Origin: Bacteroidales bacterium
GTDB lineage: Bacteria; Bacteroidota; Bacteroidia; Bacteroidales; Bacteroidaceae
Reading direction: 5' to 3'
Length of the DNA stretch: 35,434 nt
NCBI GenBank assembly: GCA_030528885.1
Contig: JAUMXY010000029.1
Span: forward strand, 1 to 35,434
Below, in pieces: positions 33,112 to 35,434 of the stretch. Below the pieces are notes generated by a model that was given only the letters and a program-made list of their open reading frames with translations, ran no database searches and had not been told where the DNA came from. A program made the translations under genes and the position numbers. Position 1 is the stretch's first letter. Every line of letters begins with the position of its first letter.

Positions 33112-33501
33112 CCGGCCGATTCAGCCTTTGATTATCTGTCTGATGTAGTGGTATATTGTTCTGATATCGTCTGGAACGGATATCATTTCCATTATATCTG
33201 GCTTGCCAACATATAACTACCCACCTACATAAAGTAGATGCAATATTGAACATACAAACTTCGCAGAGTCTTCAAAGCTCTGCCCTTTCACTCTTTGAGC
33301 TAGTTGGGCAAACATTTGCCCAATCTAGCATAAAAATTTTTTTGTTTTCATAATTAAAACTTATTTTTATTCCTGCAACCTATGTCCCGCAGTAAGGACT
33401 TCATGAATATCTCCTTCAACTGTCCGCCCATCCACCCAGCTCTTGCAGTCTATCCAGAGATTTCAATCTATTTTCTGTGACAATGGATACGGCTTTAATG
33501 T

Positions 33502-34890
33502 TTACACGTTTTTAGAAGCTACGTACATCATCCACGCCCCATCATTATCCTTGCCTTCATGCTTCAGAATACCTTTCTTCTGCATTGCAGAGAGGTCACG
33601 TTCGATGGTGCGTTGGCTCACCGACAGCATCTCCGACATTTTTCGGCCTGTTATTGTCGGAGACTCTTTGATAAGATTGAGTATTTTCTGCTGACGCTCA
33701 GTGAGTTTCGTCTCCGACACGTCTCCGTCATGGTATCCGACATTCGGAGTGTCGGAAGAGGCAAAGATGATGGTCTGGAATTGGGTCGGAGTAGATTTGA
33801 ACTTGGGTTTCAGTTCGTCTTTATATCCTTCCAATGCTTTGGTCTCATTACAAATGCGTGTGAGTCCGCTGCCTCGCTTTTCCATATAATCAAGCTGAGC
33901 CATTACGTTTGCAAGGATAGGATTACGCCTTTCGGAAGAAACGTCTGCGATGTCTAAGTTCTGAATCAGCATACCATTGTACATTCCACCAGGGGATGTA
34001 ACGGTGAGACGGTCATCGTAGATGTCAAGATGCACTTCGCCACCCATTACTGTGTAATCACGATGGATGAAGTGGTTTACCATTGCCTCCAGAACAGCTC
34101 GTTCCGCATACTCTGGTTTGTTCTTTCGCCCATTAGGTAACTTCTCCCAGCCTTTCTTCGTGTTGGACTTCACAAAGTTCATAGCCTCACGAAGCAACAT
34201 GAGGACATTGCCTGTAAACTCTGCATCGTTGATGGCGTCGCCCTTTTCTTTTCCATCCCAACGAGTGCAATAAAGACGAGACTGCCAGAGTGGGCAATCA
34301 TCGGCAAACAATGCGCCAGCATTCGTTAGGTTCCCAGCACCTGTTACCAGTCCAAACGACAAGAGATATTTCTTGTCCCATTCTTGTTTGGTGCGGTCTT
34401 TGAACGAGTTCGCCAATATCGTGAAAGAATAGTCTTCAACTTTATAATCCGTATGAAGGGAATCAAAAGTTTTGTTGGAACCTTTCAGTACCAAACGTAC
34501 CATCTGTTCTGCCGTGGCAGGAAGACTCTCATCACCGACACGGACAAAGGCTATGCGCTGACCATCACCAACGTAGTAATATGGGGTATAATGTCCGACG
34601 TTGACTTTGAGTTGCAAGATGTGTAGTCCATCTATATCATGGGGAATCATCTCCACCTCTGGCAGGGGATCCATGTAATCACGAATCTTACTACTGACAG
34701 CTTCGCAAACATGCTGCACGTCATCAAGACCTTTGACGATGCCATCATTATCAACGCCAAAGAAAAGGGAACCACCCAAACCATTAGCAAAGGCGCTTAC
34801 GCTCTTCAACCAACTCTTAGGTTTCTTTTCTTCAAACATCACCTTGAAGTCGTATGCAGTACATTCCACTATCAGAGTCTTTAATTCCAT
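33502..34890 (-). CDS. AlbA_2/ATP-binding protein with C-terminal winged helix
   Basis: A 462-aa protein of the divergent AAA-4/AlbA_2 (Schlafen-like) type. The N-terminal AlbA_2 domain (about 15-135) has KSVSAFANGLGGSLFFGVDNDGIVKGLDD and FVRVGDESLPAT. The middle part carries a GHKL-like (HATPase_c_4) region: EAMVNHFIHRDYTVMGGEVHLDIYDDRLTVTSPGGM and RRNPILANVMAQLDYMEKRGSGLTRI. The C-terminus (about 395-455) is a winged helix (TERQQKILNLIKESPTITGRKMSEML...RTIERDLSAMQKKG). Such proteins are frequent in genomic islands and may act as transcription regulators or nucleic-acid-binding switches; exact role unknown. Confidence 0.85.
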   Translation of the reverse strand: MELKTLIVECTAYDFKVMFEEKKPKSWLKSVSAFANGLGGSLFFGVDNDGIVKGLDDVQHVCEAVSSKIRDYMDPLPEVEMIPHDIDGLHILQLKVNVGHYTPYYYVGDGQRIAFVRVGDESLPATAEQMVRLVLKGSNKTFDSLHTDYKVEDYSFTILANSFKDRTKQEWDKKYLLSFGLVTGAGNLTNAGALFADDCPLWQSRLYCTRWDGKEKGDAINDAEFTGNVLMLLREAMNFVKSNTKKGWEKLPNGRKNKPEYAERAVLEAMVNHFIHRDYTVMGGEVHLDIYDDRLTVTSPGGMYNGMLIQNLDIADVSSERRNPILANVMAQLDYMEKRGSGLTRICNETKALEGYKDELKPKFKSTPTQFQTIIFASSDTPNVGYHDGDVSETKLTERQQKILNLIKESPTITGRKMSEMLSVSQRTIERDLSAMQKKGILKHEGKDNDGAWMMYVASKNV

Positions 34891-34918
34891 TCTATATAAA
34901 TTCTGGCATATTACCTTG

Positions 34919-34926
34919 CAAAGGTA
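34919..34926 (-). promoter_or_regulatory. Promoter -7 box of the AlbA_2 gene
   Basis: TACCTTTG on the minus strand, 28 nt upstream of the start codon at 34890. No clear -33 box at the usual spacing. Confidence 0.5.
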
Positions 34927-35043
34927 CTCTTTTTTTTTCGAAAGTAAGGAGTTTGTTCATCATTTCGCGCGTAATTTAAGCAAATTTTATCTAAAACAAG
35001 GCTGTGGTATAACAAAAAGAAACGAATTGTGATGAAAAATGAC

Positions 35044-35051
35044 TACCTTTG
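35044..35051 (+). promoter_or_regulatory. Promoter -7 box of the Crp/Fnr-like copy 2
   Basis: TACCTTTG, 27 nt upstream of the ATG at 35079. It suggests this copy was once an expressed gene with its own promoter; the left copy lacks an exact match. Confidence 0.45.
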
Positions 35052-35078
35052 TACCCACAAATCAGATAATTGGCGAAT

Positions 35079-35434
35079 ATGACACCAAACAAACACTTTA
35101 ATTCCTACAAGGAGGGGCTGGACCTGGAGTTCCTGCGGGAGTACTGCATGGAGCACGGCCTTCGCGATATGCTTGTGCGCCTTCGAGGGCGAGTTCGTTT
35201 CCGACTTCCCCTATTGCCTCGACGGCGACTTGTCGGAGGTGAGCATCGAGGCGGACATGCCGTGCGAGGTGCGCGTCATCAGCGGACAGGAGCTGCAGGC
35301 CCTGATTGACAACGACCCGAAGATGGCGAAGATGGACGTGAAGATACTGAAGAACCTGTTCAAGATGGTCTATGCCCGCGACCTCGACCACTACCGCTAC
35401 ACCGCCCGCAGCCGCTACCGTCGGCTCATCGACC
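35079..35434 (+). pseudogene. Crp/Fnr-family regulator with internal deletion (copy 2, runs off window)
   Basis: The first 27 codons (MTPNKHFNSYKEGLDLEFL...YCMEHG) match copy 1 at 30833. Then the frame is lost. From 35170 a different frame reads CAFEGEFVSDFPYCLDGDLSE, then VSIEADMPCEVRVISGQEL, then LKNLFKMVYARDLDHYRYTARSRYRRLID: the rest of the cyclic-nucleotide-binding fold and the linker to the DNA-binding domain of a Crp/Fnr protein. Roughly 45 codons between the two parts (the segment that copy 1 still holds) are missing, with a net frameshift. The gene continues beyond the window; its HTH part is not visible. Non-functional unless a later start is used. Confidence 0.75.
35094..35153 (+). 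repeat. 60-bp direct repeat, right copy
   Basis: Partner of 30854-30913 (one mismatch, at 35140). The two copies are 4240 bp apart in the same orientation. Confidence 0.9.

Noticed and set aside
33121-33216. C-terminal fragment of a lost gene on the minus strand
   Set aside because: Two frames are open over this stretch and neither is recognisable, so it is not listed as a gene.

Overview
The window looks like a chromosomal segment of a Bacteroidales bacterium, most likely Prevotellaceae. The signs are promoter boxes of the Bacteroidetes form TTTG-N19/20-TAnnTTTG, proteins ending in T9SS-type sorting domains, a BspA-like leucine-rich-repeat protein, a regulator built like a hybrid two-component system, and several polysaccharide-degrading enzymes. 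Species cannot be fixed from the sequence alone.

Left and middle part (1 to about 23,950): ordinary chromosome with carbohydrate and housekeeping genes. In order: a large LruC-like surface lipoprotein (minus); a membrane-anchored response regulator/AraC protein that seems to be a reduced hybrid two-component system; UDP-glucose 6-dehydrogenase; a GH67 alpha-glucuronidase lacking its usual N-terminal domain; a trmH/M6-metalloprotease pair (minus); a two-gene secreted-protein pair (minus); a sialate O-acetylesterase-type enzyme (plus); and a tight minus-strand run U32 peptidase-family protein, ruvB, alkaline phosphatase, GH9 glycoside hydrolase, CinA-like protein. A THUMP-like methyltransferase and a BspA-like fragment follow. 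Several transcription units end in clear hairpin terminators. Two separate loci (1-58 and 13407-13487) carry the same 15-bp palindrome repeated with an exact 23-bp period.

Right part (about 23,950 to 35,434): an AT-rich accessory island that reads as a defence island. It begins where the BspA-like gene loses its 5' part. It holds an HTH regulator plus YhcG/DUF1016 nuclease; a three-gene, overlapping operon (DnaG-like CHC2-Toprim primase, an unknown 229-aa protein, and a 1123-aa reverse transcriptase fused to an HD phosphohydrolase domain); a two-gene minus-strand module with a putative AbiC-type membrane protein; and an AlbA_2-type ATP-binding/winged-helix protein. Two decayed, GC-rich copies of the 5' end of a Crp/Fnr-family gene sit as direct repeats on either side of the last 4.2 kb.

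The most interesting item is the primase / unknown / RT-HD operon. Its gene order, overlaps and intact-looking catalytic motifs suggest an RT-based anti-phage system in which a primase could supply the primer and the HD domain could act as effector or nucleotide hydrolase. That mechanism is inference; the domains and motifs are read directly from the sequence.
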